A stretch of DNA of 64,000 nucleotides from positions 682,001 through 746,000 of the forward strand of contig NZ_QTUB01000001.1 of assembly GCF_003386665.1 (NCBI RefSeq), given 5' to 3'. The position numbers were made by a program, and so were the translations under genes. Every line of letters begins with the position of its first letter. Position 1 is the stretch's first letter. Origin of the DNA: Xenorhabdus cabanillasii (GTDB lineage: Bacteria > Pseudomonadota > Gammaproteobacteria > Enterobacterales > Enterobacteriaceae). Positions 51,519-63,316 of the stretch are shown here, piece after piece. The notes under the pieces were generated by a model. It saw nothing but the letters and a program-made list of their open reading frames with translations. It made no database searches and was not told where the DNA came from.

Positions 51519-52655
51519 TTACTTAGTTAGGTCATCAAAGAATTTTTTTACACCATCAAGGAAGCTTTTGGAACGTGGGCTGTTGGTTTCCCCACCTTTT
51601 CCACCAAAAGATTCGCCCAGTTTACGCATCAGCTCTTTCTGTTCTTCGTTCAGCTTAACCGGTGTTTCTACGACAACACGACACAACAAATCACCCTGAA
51701 CTCCGCCACGAACGGATTTAACACCTTTGCCTTTCATGCGGAACAATTTGCCAGTCTGAGTCTCCGCAGGGATTTTCAGGCTGACGCGGCCATCAAGGGT
51801 TGGAACTTCAATTTCGCCACCCAATGCCGCAGTTGCGAAATTGATTGGAACTTCACAATAGAGGTTGCTGCCATCACGCTCGAAGATATGGTGCGTTTTG
51901 ACCTGAACCTGAACGTACAAATCTCCTGCTGGTGCGCCGTGTTCACCTGCTTCACCTTCACCACTCAGACGAACGCGGTCACCGGTATCAACACCTGCCG
52001 GGATTTTAACGGACAGCGTTTTGTATTTCTCAACACGACCGTGACCATGACATTTGTTGCAAGGCTCTTTGATGACTTTTCCGCGCCCATGACACTGAGG
52101 ACAAGGTTGCTGAACAGTAAAGAATCCCTGGCGCATATGTACCTGACCAGCACCATGACAGGTAGAACAGGTTTCTGGGCTGGTGCCTGCTTTTGCACCA
52201 CTGCCATGACAGCTTTCACAGGATTCCAGCGTTGGGATGCGAATTTCTTTGGTCACACCACGGACAGCTTCTTCCAGCGTTAGTTCCATGTTGTAACGCA
52301 GGTCTGAGCCACGACTTGGGCGCTGCTGACGGCGGCCGCCACCGAAAATATCTCCGAAAACGTCACCAAAGATATCGCTAAAGTCAGCTCCGCCACTGAA
52401 ACCACCTGCACCACCACCCATACCGCCGTGTTCAAAGGCAGCATGACCATACTGGTCATAAGCGGCGCGTTTTTGTGAGTCGGTCAGGATCTCATACGCT
52501 TCTTTAATTTCTTTAAACTTACCCTCAGCATCTTTATCCCCCTGATTGCGGTCAGGATGATATTTCATTGCCAGCCGTTTATAGGCTTTTTTGATCTCTT
52601 TTTCGTCTGCGGTTTTGGAGATTCCCAAAACTTCGTAATAGTCTTTTTTTGCCAT
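51519..52655 (-). CDS. dnaJ: Hsp40 co-chaperone DnaJ
   Basis: A 378-residue co-chaperone stimulating DnaK ATPase and presenting substrates. The J domain has YHPDRNQGD with the HPD motif; a Gly/Phe-rich linker follows ([16 protein letters not shown]), then four zinc-finger repeats ([32 protein letters not shown]) and the C-terminal substrate-binding domain. ATG at 52655 is used; an earlier start would add nine residues unlike the family. It is 104 bases after dnaK. Confidence 0.97.
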   Translation of the reverse strand: MAKKDYYEVLGISKTADEKEIKKAYKRLAMKYHPDRNQGDKDAEGKFKEIKEAYEILTDSQKRAAYDQYGHAAFEHGGMGGGAGGFSGGADFSDIFGDVFGDIFGGGRRQQRPSRGSDLRYNMELTLEEAVRGVTKEIRIPTLESCESCHGSGAKAGTSPETCSTCHGAGQVHMRQGFFTVQQPCPQCHGRGKVIKEPCNKCHGHGRVEKYKTLSVKIPAGVDTGDRVRLSGEGEAGEHGAPAGDLYVQVQVKTHHIFERDGSNLYCEVPINFATAALGGEIEVPTLDGRVSLKIPAETQTGKLFRMKGKGVKSVRGGVQGDLLCRVVVETPVKLNEEQKELMRKLGESFGGKGGETNSPRSKSFLDGVKKFFDDLTK

Positions 52656-52759
52656 TATGTTGTTTACCCTTAACATGCACACACGGGCGTGGAGTTACCT
52701 CAACGCCCGTGCCAGTTAACAAGTAACAGGCGCCCTGTTACTTTGCCCGCTAAGGGCTA

Positions 52760-54670
52760 TTATTTTTTGTCTTTAACTTCTTCGAATTCAGCGTCTACAA
52801 CGTCGTCGTCTTTCTTCGCGTTGCCTGTACCGGCGTCAGCAGCGCCCGCCTGAGCTTGTTGCTGTGCGATTTCCAGAAGTTTCTGGGATGCTTCAACCAG
52901 AGCCTGAATCTTCGCTTCGATTTCAGCTTTATCTTCGCCTTTCGCCGCTGTTTCCAGTTCAGAAGCCGCTTTTTCGATTGCAGTCTTGTCATCTGCTGGC
53001 AGTTTGTCGCCAGCTTCTTCAACTTGCTTGCGAGTACCGTGGATCAGCTGATCAGCCTGGTTACGGATCTGAACCAGTTCTTCGAACTTACGGTCAGCTT
53101 CTGCGTTTGCTTCTGCATCGCGTACCATCTGCTGAATTTCTTCCTCGTTCAGACCGGAAGATGCCTTGATGGTGATGTTCTGCTCACGACCAGAGTTTTT
53201 GTCTTTCGCAGAAACGTGCAGAATGCCGTCAGCATCAATGTCGAAAGTAACTTCGATCTGCGGAGTTCCGCGCATTGCTGGCTGAATACCATCAAGGTTG
53301 AACTGACCCAGAGATTTGTTATCGCTGGCACGCTTACGTTCACCTTGCAGTACGTGGATAGTTACCGCAGACTGGTTGTCTTCTGCTGTAGAGAACACTT
53401 GGCTATGCTTGGTTGGAATAGTGGTGTTCTTATTAATCAGCGCAGTCATCACGCCGCCCATGGTTTCGATACCCAGAGACAGTGGAGTTACGTCCAGCAG
53501 CAGAACGTCTTTCACGTCCCCTGCCAATACCCCGCCCTGAACCGCTGCACCCATGGCAACAGCTTCATCTGGGTTGACATCTTTACGTGGTTCTTTACCA
53601 AAGAAGTCTGCAACGGCTTTCTGTACCATTGGCATACGAGTCTGACCACCAACCAGAATAACATCTTGAACGTCAGATACAGACAGGCCAGCGTCATTCA
53701 GTGCGACTTTCAGTGGCTCAATAGAACGTTTAACCAGATCTTCAACCAGAGATTCCAGTTTCGCACGGGTTACTTTAACATTCATGTGCTTAGGACCAGT
53801 CGCGTCTGCGGTAATGTATGGCAGGTTCACGTCAGTCTGCTGAGCGGAAGACAGTTCGATTTTTGCTTTTTCTGCGGCTTCTTTCAGACGCTGCATAGCC
53901 AGCGGATCATTACGCAGATCGATGCCTTGTTCTTTCTTGAATTCATCAACCAGATAGTTGATCAAGCGGCTGTCGAAGTCTTCACCCCCCAGATGGGTAT
54001 CACCGTTGGTTGCCAGAACTTCATAAGTTTTTTCGCCATCAACTTCGTCGATTTCGATGATAGAGATATCGAAAGTACCGCCACCTAAATCGTAAACTGC
54101 GATAGTGCGGTTACCCACTTCTTTGTCCAGACCGTAAGCCAGCGCAGCAGCAGTTGGTTCGTTGATGATACGCTTAACTTCCAGACCTGCGATACGGCCA
54201 GCATCTTTAGTTGCCTGACGTTGTGCATCATTGAAGTAAGCAGGAACAGTGATAACTGCTTCTGTTACTGGTTCACCCAGATAATCTTCTGCGGTTTTCT
54301 TCATTTTCTTCAGAACTTCAGCAGAAACCTGAGGAGGTGCCATTTTCTGGCCTTTTACTTCCAGCCATGCATCACCGTTGTCTGCGTTGGTGATTTTGTA
54401 TGGCATGATAGCAACGTCACGCTGAACTTCCTCGTCCTGAAAACGGCGGCCAATCAGGCGCTTGATAGCAAACAGAGTATTTTGCGGGTTAGTAACAGCC
54501 TGACGTTTAGCTGGTTGACCAACCAGAGTTTCACCATCCTGAGTATATGCGATGATTGAAGGAGTGGTTCGATCACCTTCGCTGTTTTCAAGCACACGAG
54601 TTGTTGCGCCGTCCATAATTGCCACACAAGAGTTGGTAGTTCCCAAGTCGATACCAATGATTTTACCCAT
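52760..54670 (-). CDS. dnaK: Hsp70 chaperone DnaK
   Basis: A 636-residue ATP-dependent chaperone. The nucleotide-binding domain starts [17 protein letters not shown] and includes [13 protein letters not shown] and the [10 protein letters not shown] signature; the linker is [18 protein letters not shown]; the substrate-binding domain and Ala-rich lid follow, ending in [11 protein letters not shown], the conserved C-terminal motif. Transcribed from an RpoH-type promoter, and followed by dnaJ. Confidence 0.98.
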   Translation of the reverse strand: MGKIIGIDLGTTNSCVAIMDGATTRVLENSEGDRTTPSIIAYTQDGETLVGQPAKRQAVTNPQNTLFAIKRLIGRRFQDEEVQRDVAIMPYKITNADNGDAWLEVKGQKMAPPQVSAEVLKKMKKTAEDYLGEPVTEAVITVPAYFNDAQRQATKDAGRIAGLEVKRIINEPTAAALAYGLDKEVGNRTIAVYDLGGGTFDISIIEIDEVDGEKTYEVLATNGDTHLGGEDFDSRLINYLVDEFKKEQGIDLRNDPLAMQRLKEAAEKAKIELSSAQQTDVNLPYITADATGPKHMNVKVTRAKLESLVEDLVKRSIEPLKVALNDAGLSVSDVQDVILVGGQTRMPMVQKAVADFFGKEPRKDVNPDEAVAMGAAVQGGVLAGDVKDVLLLDVTPLSLGIETMGGVMTALINKNTTIPTKHSQVFSTAEDNQSAVTIHVLQGERKRASDNKSLGQFNLDGIQPAMRGTPQIEVTFDIDADGILHVSAKDKNSGREQNITIKASSGLNEEEIQQMVRDAEANAEADRKFEELVQIRNQADQLIHGTRKQVEEAGDKLPADDKTAIEKAASELETAAKGEDKAEIEAKIQALVEASQKLLEIAQQQAQAGAADAGTGNAKKDDDVVDAEFEEVKDKK

Positions 54671-54823
54671 CTAAACGCCTCCACAAAGAATTCATATATT
54701 CGGTCAAGTTACTAAGCTATATGAGGACGAATGTTTTCTTTTCAATGGCACGATCAGCCAGAAATTCCTCATATTATGTTTTCAGTTGTTGCTGAAACGT
54801 CAGTAGTAACTGTAGTTGAGACT

Positions 54824-54855
54824 TAAATGGGGTCATTCATCTCATCATCAAGGGG
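54824..54855 (-). promoter_or_regulatory. Sigma-32 (RpoH) heat-shock promoter of dnaK
   Basis: On the minus strand CCCCTTGATGA (54845-54855, -35) and CCCCATTTA (54824-54832, -10) are separated by 12 bases, essentially the E. coli dnaK P1 promoter. The leader to dnaK is about 150 bases. The rest of the 347-base gap between dnaK and satP is AT-rich without a gene. Confidence 0.9.
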
Positions 54856-55017
54856 CTGATTGAAAAAAAATTGAGATTTAATAAAAAAATTTTTTTGGGG
54901 TCATTGTGTAGTTGATGCCATCACATTATGATCCGCCGCCTTTTATGATTTTCTGGCATAGAAATATGTCATGAGAAATTTTTTAGTATTTTTTTTATCA
55001 GTTTTTTTAGGGGAATT

Positions 55018-55590
55018 ATGAATTCTAATCAGTTGGCTAATCCAGGCCCATTGGGTTTGATGGGTTTTGGCATGACAACAATGTTGTTGAATTTACATAA
55101 CGCAGGTTTTTTCCCATTGGCATCTGCCATTTTAAGTATGGGAATTTTTTATGGTGGTTTGGCTCAGGTATTGGCTGGCATCATTGAGTACAAAAAAGGG
55201 AATACGTTTGGTGCAACTGCGTTTACCTCTTATGGTATGTTCTGGCTTAGTCTGATTGGCCTGTTGTTCCTGCCAACAATGGGGCTGGCGGAAGCAACCA
55301 GCCATGAGTTCCTTGGCGTTTATCTCGCTTTGTGGGGTATTTTCACCCTGTTCATGTTCTTTGGAACATTCAAAGCTAACCGCACTTTGCAGTTTATCTT
55401 CGGTAGCCTGACACTGCTGTTTGCATTGCTGGCGATTGGCAACATTACCGGTAATGCCAGTATTCTGACTTTTGCAGGTTTCGAAGGTGTCATTTGTGGT
55501 GCCAGTGCTTTCTATCTGGCTATGGCCGAAGTTCTGAACGAACAGTATGGGCGTACTATTTTACCAATTGGTGAAAGAAAACATGCTTAA
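55018..55590 (+). CDS. satP: Acetate/succinate:H+ symporter
   Basis: A 190-residue inner-membrane protein with six hydrophobic segments, of the AceTr (GPR1/FUN34/YaaH) family. The signature NPGPLGLMGFGMTTMLLNL at the N-terminus is diagnostic. It takes up acetate and succinate. Divergent from dnaK, as satP (yaaH) is in E. coli. A terminator follows. Confidence 0.95.
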   Translation: MNSNQLANPGPLGLMGFGMTTMLLNLHNAGFFPLASAILSMGIFYGGLAQVLAGIIEYKKGNTFGATAFTSYGMFWLSLIGLLFLPTMGLAEATSHEFLGVYLALWGIFTLFMFFGTFKANRTLQFIFGSLTLLFALLAIGNITGNASILTFAGFEGVICGASAFYLAMAEVLNEQYGRTILPIGERKHA

Positions 55591-55614
55591 TCTCAGCATC
55601 ATTGGCTGATTAAT

Positions 55615-55653
55615 AAAAAACAGGATGAGTTACCGCACTCATCCTGTTTTTTT
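55615..55653. terminator. Bidirectional terminator between satP and the MHS transporter
   Basis: A6-CAGGATGAG, eight-base loop, CTCATCCTG-T7. A runs on one side and T runs on the other would let it end both convergent genes. Confidence 0.95.
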
Positions 55654-55693
55654 ATCTTATATTTTTTGTCTTAATGATTGTATTAGTGTCTTG

Positions 55694-56971
55694 CTAATCT
55701 AATGTGGTTCTTTTATCCAAATAAAGAGCCAAGAATATCCCCACGACAGACAATGTCAGCATATAGTACGCTGGGGCTAATGAGGTATATTTCATTAACA
55801 GAGTAATCACAATCGGAGTTAATCCGCCAAAAATGGCGTAGGCCAGATTATATGAAAATGAAATGCCACTGAACCGGATTTCAGGTGGATAACTTTGAAC
55901 CATAACGAAAGGCACTGCTCCTGCAACACCAACAGAGAAACCTGCGATAGCATATGCACTGAAGAGTCTGATGGGTTCATCACTGATATTGTGATAGAAA
56001 AACCATGTTGCGGCAGCCAACAGCAGGCTACCAGCCAGTAATACCTTGCTTGCACCCCATTTATCGCATAAATGCCCGGTTAATATACAGCCAATAAAAA
56101 GGAAAATAATTGCCAAACTATTGGCTTTCAGCGTCATTGATGGTTCCAGATGGAAAACGGTCTGCATATAGCTTGGTGTCATTAAAATAACAACCACAAT
56201 ACCCGCCGAAAGAAGCCATGTCAGCAACATGGAAACAGTGATTGCACGTTTATGATTCAGGATCACAGACTTTAGGGGCAGTTCTTCCGCTAATGCTTTA
56301 CGTGCCTGCATATCCTTAAATATCGGAGTCTCATGTAACCAACGGCGCAGATACATAGCAAACAAGCCAAAAATGCCACCAAGGAAGAAAGGGACGCGCC
56401 ATGCCCAGTTCAAAACTTCTTGTCTGGTATAAGCCGAAGTAATTGCTGTTGCTATCAAAGAACCAAGCAAAATGCCGAGAGTCAGTCCTGCGGTGAGCGT
56501 TCCACAGGCAAGGCCGATATATTTATGGGGAACATGTTCCGCTACAAATACCCATGCTCCGGGGACTTCACCCCCAATTGCGGCTCCCTGCATAATCCGC
56601 ATCAGTAATAATAGTAATGGGGCAGTAATGCCGATTGTGTCGTAAGTTGGCAGCAATCCGATACTTAGCGTCGGTAAAGCCATCAGCAAGATGCTGAGGG
56701 AGAACATTTTTTTGCGTCCAATCAGGTCACCGAAATGTGCCATGATGATTCCACCTAAGGGACGGGCCAGATATCCGGCAGCAAAAATGCCAAAGGTTTG
56801 CAATTGCCGGAGCCATTCAGGGATATCAGCTGGGAAAAAAAGCTCACCAAGCACGATGGCAAAAAAGACGAAGATAATGAAATCGTAAAACTCTAAAGCT
56901 CCACCTAAAGAAGCTAAAAATAGAGTCTTATAATCCTGTTTGTTTAGTGAACGATTTTGATGTTCTGACAT
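55694..56971 (-). CDS. MFS transporter, metabolite:H+ symporter (MHS) type
   Basis: A 425-residue twelve-segment transporter of the MHS branch of the major facilitator superfamily. Family features are SLGGALEFYDFIIFVFFA in the first segment, the loop motif HFGDLIGRKKMF, RIMQGAAIGGEVPGA in the fourth to fifth segment region, WAWRVPFFLGG and LHETPIF. Relatives (ProP, ShiA, YdfJ) carry betaine, shikimate or organic acids; the substrate here cannot be told. Convergent with satP, sharing its terminator. Not at this place in E. coli. Confidence 0.87.
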   Translation of the reverse strand: MSEHQNRSLNKQDYKTLFLASLGGALEFYDFIIFVFFAIVLGELFFPADIPEWLRQLQTFGIFAAGYLARPLGGIIMAHFGDLIGRKKMFSLSILLMALPTLSIGLLPTYDTIGITAPLLLLLMRIMQGAAIGGEVPGAWVFVAEHVPHKYIGLACGTLTAGLTLGILLGSLIATAITSAYTRQEVLNWAWRVPFFLGGIFGLFAMYLRRWLHETPIFKDMQARKALAEELPLKSVILNHKRAITVSMLLTWLLSAGIVVVILMTPSYMQTVFHLEPSMTLKANSLAIIFLFIGCILTGHLCDKWGASKVLLAGSLLLAAATWFFYHNISDEPIRLFSAYAIAGFSVGVAGAVPFVMVQSYPPEIRFSGISFSYNLAYAIFGGLTPIVITLLMKYTSLAPAYYMLTLSVVGIFLALYLDKRTTLD

Positions 56972-57215
56972 AATGTACCGATTTATAGTTATAAAATGGG
57001 ATTTTCATAAATCATAAAGTAAGAATTATGACTCTATCAGACCTTAATAAATGAAAAAGCAAAATTTATTCAATATTAAAAGACATTTATTCTGTAATTT
57101 TTGTAATGGAATTTTTTTGTTAATCAATAGATTTTGGTGATAAAAAGTTTCTGATAATCGATAGATTTGATTTAAGCGTTCTTTATTTATTGTGATGATT
57201 TATCTCCTTTATTTT

Positions 57216-57475
57216 TCAAGTTGCCAGTATTCGATTGGCAACTTGACCCACCATACGTTGCAATGAGGTGTCAAAATTCTCGTGCCAGGCGGGATCAATC
57301 ACGAAATAACCATCTTCTTGTAATTGGGCAATATTGCGTCGGGTAGTTTTTTTTTCTCCCACATTGCGTTTCCCATAACAGGGAAAAACAGTACCGGAAA
57401 CGTGGAGGACAAAATCACTGTGGTTAACCGGTTAGGTGCAGTACCATGCGCGACGGCTGCCATAGTATTTCAGCC
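57216..57475 (-). pseudogene. Flavoprotein (EpiD/Dfp-type decarboxylase) relic
   Basis: The minus strand reads NTMAAVAHGTAPNRLTTVIL ... FPVMGNAMWEKK and then, in another frame, TTRRNIAQLQEDGYFVIDPA and on to QVANRILAT and a stop at 57216. This follows the homo-oligomeric flavin-containing Cys decarboxylase fold: NT-A-GxAxNLLTT, the PxMNxxMW active-site motif (here PVMGNAMW) and RNI-L-DGY-V--P. The frame breaks in an A9 run (57347-57355); A7 would restore it. The N-terminal half is missing. Relatives decarboxylate phosphopantothenoylcysteine or the C-terminal Cys of peptides. The 3' end runs into a palindrome (57217-57245) resembling the dispersed repeat. Confidence 0.6.
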
Positions 57476-57600
57476 CTTATTTGTCAGAATAGTCAGCGAT
57501 ACTCGTTAGTGTGTTTCAGCAACTCGTCTAGTTGTACCAAGTAAGAATCTCTTCCATTCCTCCGCCATTCCCGTGGATACCCCAAAGAGACGGTCATGTA

Positions 57601-57873
57601 TTAAATAGTTAGATTGGGCGTTAAAAAATAATGCTCACGTTCAATAAAAGTTCCTATCACCTTATCGTGCATTTCCTCAGATTTTGAATAACCCATGGCT
57701 TTTCTATTCAGCCTTTTGATTCGGGTACGATGCGTTAAATTCGTTCTCTCTATACGTTGGGTAAACGTCTTTCCAGTCAGGCGCTTTTCCTCGGGAAGAC
57801 TGTCATAAACAGCATAGTTATCCGTGCAGTAAAACCGAATATTAAAACGTGAGCTGAATGTTATTTCCATCAA
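57601..57873 (-). pseudogene. IS1-family InsB transposase, C-terminal half only
   Basis: 90 residues align with the last half of IS1 InsB: IRFYCTDNYAVYDSLPEEKRL corresponds to the second catalytic Asp segment and FTQRIERTNLTHRTRIKRLNRK and YSKSEEMHDKVIG to the Glu-containing end. The N-terminal ~80 residues, with the first catalytic Asp, are gone, so it cannot transpose. Confidence 0.8.
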
Positions 57874-58209
57874 GGGGAAGTGTCGTTACGTTTCGGGACG
57901 TGAGTTTTTTAACGTTTTCATGACGGTGGCTGTTGCGACTTTCAGGACTCGAGCGGTGTCACGAATTCCCCCGTTATTCATCGCCATGTCGACAATCTGC
58001 TCTTTAACACCGGGTTTGCAGGCTTGATAGGTGTATTCCAGCTAAAAGACCTTACAGCAGGTATAGCAGCGATAACGAGGATGTCCGCCATTTCCTTTTC
58101 CATGTCCTTTGACATATTCTGGTTTGTGACAATAACAGTAATAGACATCAACTTTGGCCATGCTTCATCCTTAAAAAGCCGGAAGCATATCACAGCAACT
58201 AACTATTTA
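57602..58209 (-). mobile_element. Decayed IS1-family element with internal deletion
   Basis: Inverted ends TAAATAGTTAG (57602-57612) and CTAACTATTTA (58199-58209) enclose remnants of insA and insB, read leftward. The span is about 610 bases against about 770 for IS1; roughly 160 bases, the start of insB, are missing. No target duplication was recognised. Confidence 0.75.
57886..58161 (-). pseudogene. IS1-family InsA with internal stop codon
   Basis: The frame reads MAKVDVYYCY ... GNGGHPRYRCYTCCKVF, then TAG (58042-58044), then LEYTYQACKPGVKEQIVDMA ... GGIRDTARVLKVATATVMKTL to a stop at 57886. E. coli InsA has Gln where the TAG stands (CAG to TAG). The zinc-finger cysteines and HTH are otherwise recognisable. 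Confidence 0.75.
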
Positions 58210-58332
58210 TACGTGACTTATAATAGAGCTTCGCGATCACAGTCACACTTCTATTATTCGAAATTTGAGTGGTAACTAAAAGTAACTAATATCGAAAAGT
58301 GAATTATTACTGCTTTTAATGGTAACAGGATG

Positions 58333-58395
58333 TATACCTGTTGTCGTTCAAGTTGCAGTTTTTGTCAGCTGCGTCACTTGAAAATCTTTAGGATA
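58333..58395. repeat. Dispersed palindromic repeat, copy e
   Basis: TATACC ... GGATAT bounds, with CGTTCAAGTTGCAG and CTGCGTCACTTGAAAA arms around TTTTTGTCAG. It lies directly upstream of the PTS leader terminator. Confidence 0.7.
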
Positions 58396-58401
58396 TGACA
58401 C

Positions 58402-58451
58402 CTGACAATAATTCCCCGCATGGTATGCAAGGGAGGATTGTCAGTTTTTTT
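58402..58451 (+). terminator. Leader terminator (attenuator) before the beta-glucoside PTS operon
   Basis: CTGACAAT (58402-58409) pairs with ATTGTCAG (58437-58444), with inner pairings TCCC/GGGA and GCAT-GGT-ATGC, followed by T7. There is no plus-strand gene upstream for it to end, and the PTS gene starts 63 bases later. This is the arrangement of bgl-type operons controlled by antitermination. I do not see a clear BglG/LicT-type RNA target sequence overlapping the 5' arm, and no antiterminator gene is in the window. Confidence 0.7.
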
Positions 58452-58457
58452 GCCTGA

Positions 58458-61368
<2,911 letters not shown>

Positions 61369-61392
61369 TGCGTGAGGCCGGTTTCTTTTCTC

Positions 61393-61422
61393 AAGGGTTC
61401 TGATTTTATTCAGAACCCTTTT
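61393..61422 (+). terminator. Terminator of the beta-glucoside operon
   Basis: AAGGGTTCTGA, six-base loop, TCAGAACCCTT, then TT. Confidence 0.85.
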
Positions 61423-61484
61423 AATATGTGTTTTCTGGCTAACTGATAGCCGAAAATCAGCCACTGAACACAGGAGAGCAGGGA

Positions 61485-62060
61485 TTAACGGCGGGCACTT
61501 TTGGGTCTGAAAGCGGCCACAATGGTTTCATCAGTTTCGATATAAGGGCCATCCAACAGTTGAATACAATAGGGCACACTAGCAAAAATCCCCGGTACTA
61601 AAACCTTGCCGCTGTCATCTTTCAACCCCTCCAGCGTTTCTGCAATGGCTTTTGGTTGTCCGGGCAGGTTAAGGATCAACGCCTGGTTGCGGATCACACC
61701 GACCTGACGAGACAAAATCGCTGTTGGCACAAATTGCAGACTGATTTGACGCATCTGCTCGCCAAATCCGGGCATTTCACGATCAGCAATTGCTAATGTT
61801 GCATCTGGTGTCACATCACGGCGGGCAGGGCCTGTTCCTCCGGTAGTCAGTACCAGATGGCAGCCCAATTCATCGACTAATTCACACAGAGTCTGCTCAA
61901 TCAGGATTTGCTCATCGCGGATCAGTCGGGTTTCGATACTGAAAGGAGTGGTTACCGCTTTCCCTAGCCATTCTTCCAGTGCAGGCAGGCCCTTGTCCTG
62001 ATAAATACCGCTTGAAGCACGATCAGAAACAGATACGAGGCCAATGCGTAATACATCCAT
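61485..62060 (-). CDS. mog: Molybdopterin adenylyltransferase
   Basis: A 191-residue MoaB/Mog-fold protein that adenylylates molybdopterin before molybdenum insertion. The key loop LVLTTGGTGPARRDVTPDAT (about residue 75) and LPGQPKAIAETLEG are intact; IGLVSVSDRASSGIYQDKG is the N-terminal signature. It follows talB, in the same direction, as in E. coli. Convergent with the beta-glucoside operon. Confidence 0.94.
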   Translation of the reverse strand: MDVLRIGLVSVSDRASSGIYQDKGLPALEEWLGKAVTTPFSIETRLIRDEQILIEQTLCELVDELGCHLVLTTGGTGPARRDVTPDATLAIADREMPGFGEQMRQISLQFVPTAILSRQVGVIRNQALILNLPGQPKAIAETLEGLKDDSGKVLVPGIFASVPYCIQLLDGPYIETDETIVAAFRPKSARR

Positions 62061-62105
62061 ACGAACCTCAATTAACAGTCAAAAAATAAAAACAGCAAAA
62101 AACAG

Positions 62106-62135
62106 TGAAAAAGGCGACACTATTATGTCGCCTTT
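62106..62135 (-). terminator. Terminator between talB and mog
   Basis: On the minus strand AAAGGCGACA, six-base loop, TGTCGCCTTT and further T. Confidence 0.88.
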
Positions 62136-62165
62136 ATAGAAGAAAAAATAGCGTACTGTCCAGGA

Positions 62166-63119
62166 TTACAGCAGGTCAGCGATCATGCTCTCAAGTTTAG
62201 CCTGATCAATAGCGAACTTACGGATACCTTCCGCCAGTTTTTCGGTTGCCATCGCATCCTGATGGTGTTCCCAGTAGAACTCAGCTTCAGTCATTGGAGC
62301 TGGACGAGGTTTAACTTCGCCCTCATAGCCCAGTTTACGTTCAACTTCGCCTTTTGTTTCAGATAGTTCTTTCAGTAATGCAGGAGAGATAGTCAGTCGG
62401 TCACAGCCAGCCAGTTCCAGAATTTCACCGGAATTACGGAAGCTTGCTCCCATAACAACCGTGCTGTAACCATGTTCTTTGTAATACTGGTAAATTTCAG
62501 AAACAGAAATGACACCCGGATCTTCGTGTGGTGCGAACTCTTTTTTATCGCCATTCGTTTTGTACCAATCAAGGATACGGCCAACAAATGGGGAGATCAG
62601 GTAAACGCCCGCTTCTGCACAGGCACGCGCTTGTGCAAAAGAGAACAGCAGAGTCAGGTTACAGTTGATACCTTCTTTTTCCAGTTGCTCCGCAGCGCGG
62701 ATACCTTGCCAGGTGGAAGCCAGTTTGATCAGGATGCGGTCATTGCCGATACCCGCTTCGTTGTACAGTTTGATCAGACGTTTTGCTTTCGCGACACTGG
62801 CTTCGGTGTCATAAGAGAGACGGGCATCAACTTCAGTGGAAATGCGGCCAGGGATCAGTTTCAGAATTTCCAGACCGATGTTAATTGCCAATTTATCGCC
62901 GGCATCAATAATTTGTTGCTCACGGGAATCGCTTTGACGACGTGCCCATTCAATGGCTTCATCAATCAGTTGGCGGTATTCAGGGATCTGTGCAGCATTC
63001 AAAATCAGGGAGGGGTTAGTTGTTGCATCTTGCGGCTGATACAATTTCATTGCCGCGATATCCCCGGTATCTGCTACTACTGTTGTCAGTTTACGCAGGG
63101 AAGTCAGTTTATCGGTCAT
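62166..63119 (-). CDS. talB: Transaldolase
   Basis: A 317-residue TIM-barrel enzyme of the pentose phosphate pathway, moving a dihydroxyacetone unit from sedoheptulose 7-phosphate to glyceraldehyde 3-phosphate. The Schiff-base lysine is in [11 protein letters not shown] (about residue 132); [10 protein letters not shown] and [12 protein letters not shown] are further signatures. Length equals E. coli TalB. Divergent from yaaA, as in E. coli. Confidence 0.97.
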   Translation of the reverse strand: MTDKLTSLRKLTTVVADTGDIAAMKLYQPQDATTNPSLILNAAQIPEYRQLIDEAIEWARRQSDSREQQIIDAGDKLAINIGLEILKLIPGRISTEVDARLSYDTEASVAKAKRLIKLYNEAGIGNDRILIKLASTWQGIRAAEQLEKEGINCNLTLLFSFAQARACAEAGVYLISPFVGRILDWYKTNGDKKEFAPHEDPGVISVSEIYQYYKEHGYSTVVMGASFRNSGEILELAGCDRLTISPALLKELSETKGEVERKLGYEGEVKPRPAPMTEAEFYWEHHQDAMATEKLAEGIRKFAIDQAKLESMIADLL

Positions 63120-63316
63120 GGTTAATATCTCATCGTTATACGTAAAATCTTTGGCACAGTTGCCTCGCCATCTTGTGATAATAGCATGGTCAAGCTCAGC
63201 TCGTCAGGTCGGAAAATTCTATCGCTGTTATTCCCCTTTATCAGGTTAATTTTGCTAAATTGAAGTGGAAAAACCTCGATTATTGAGAAAACCATTCAGA
63301 AACTTGGAACAGAATC

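Noticed and set aside
52856-54088. 410-residue plus-strand frame opposite dnaK
   Set aside because: Long frames antisense to dnaK arise from codon usage of dnaK itself; no ribosome site or recognisable family.
57978-58193. 71-residue minus-strand frame starting MICFRLFKDEAWPK
   Set aside because: Alternate frame across the InsA relic; the InsA frame with its TAG explains the DNA better.
62472-63125. 217-residue plus-strand frame opposite talB
   Set aside because: Shadow of talB; cysteine- and phenylalanine-rich product without family features.
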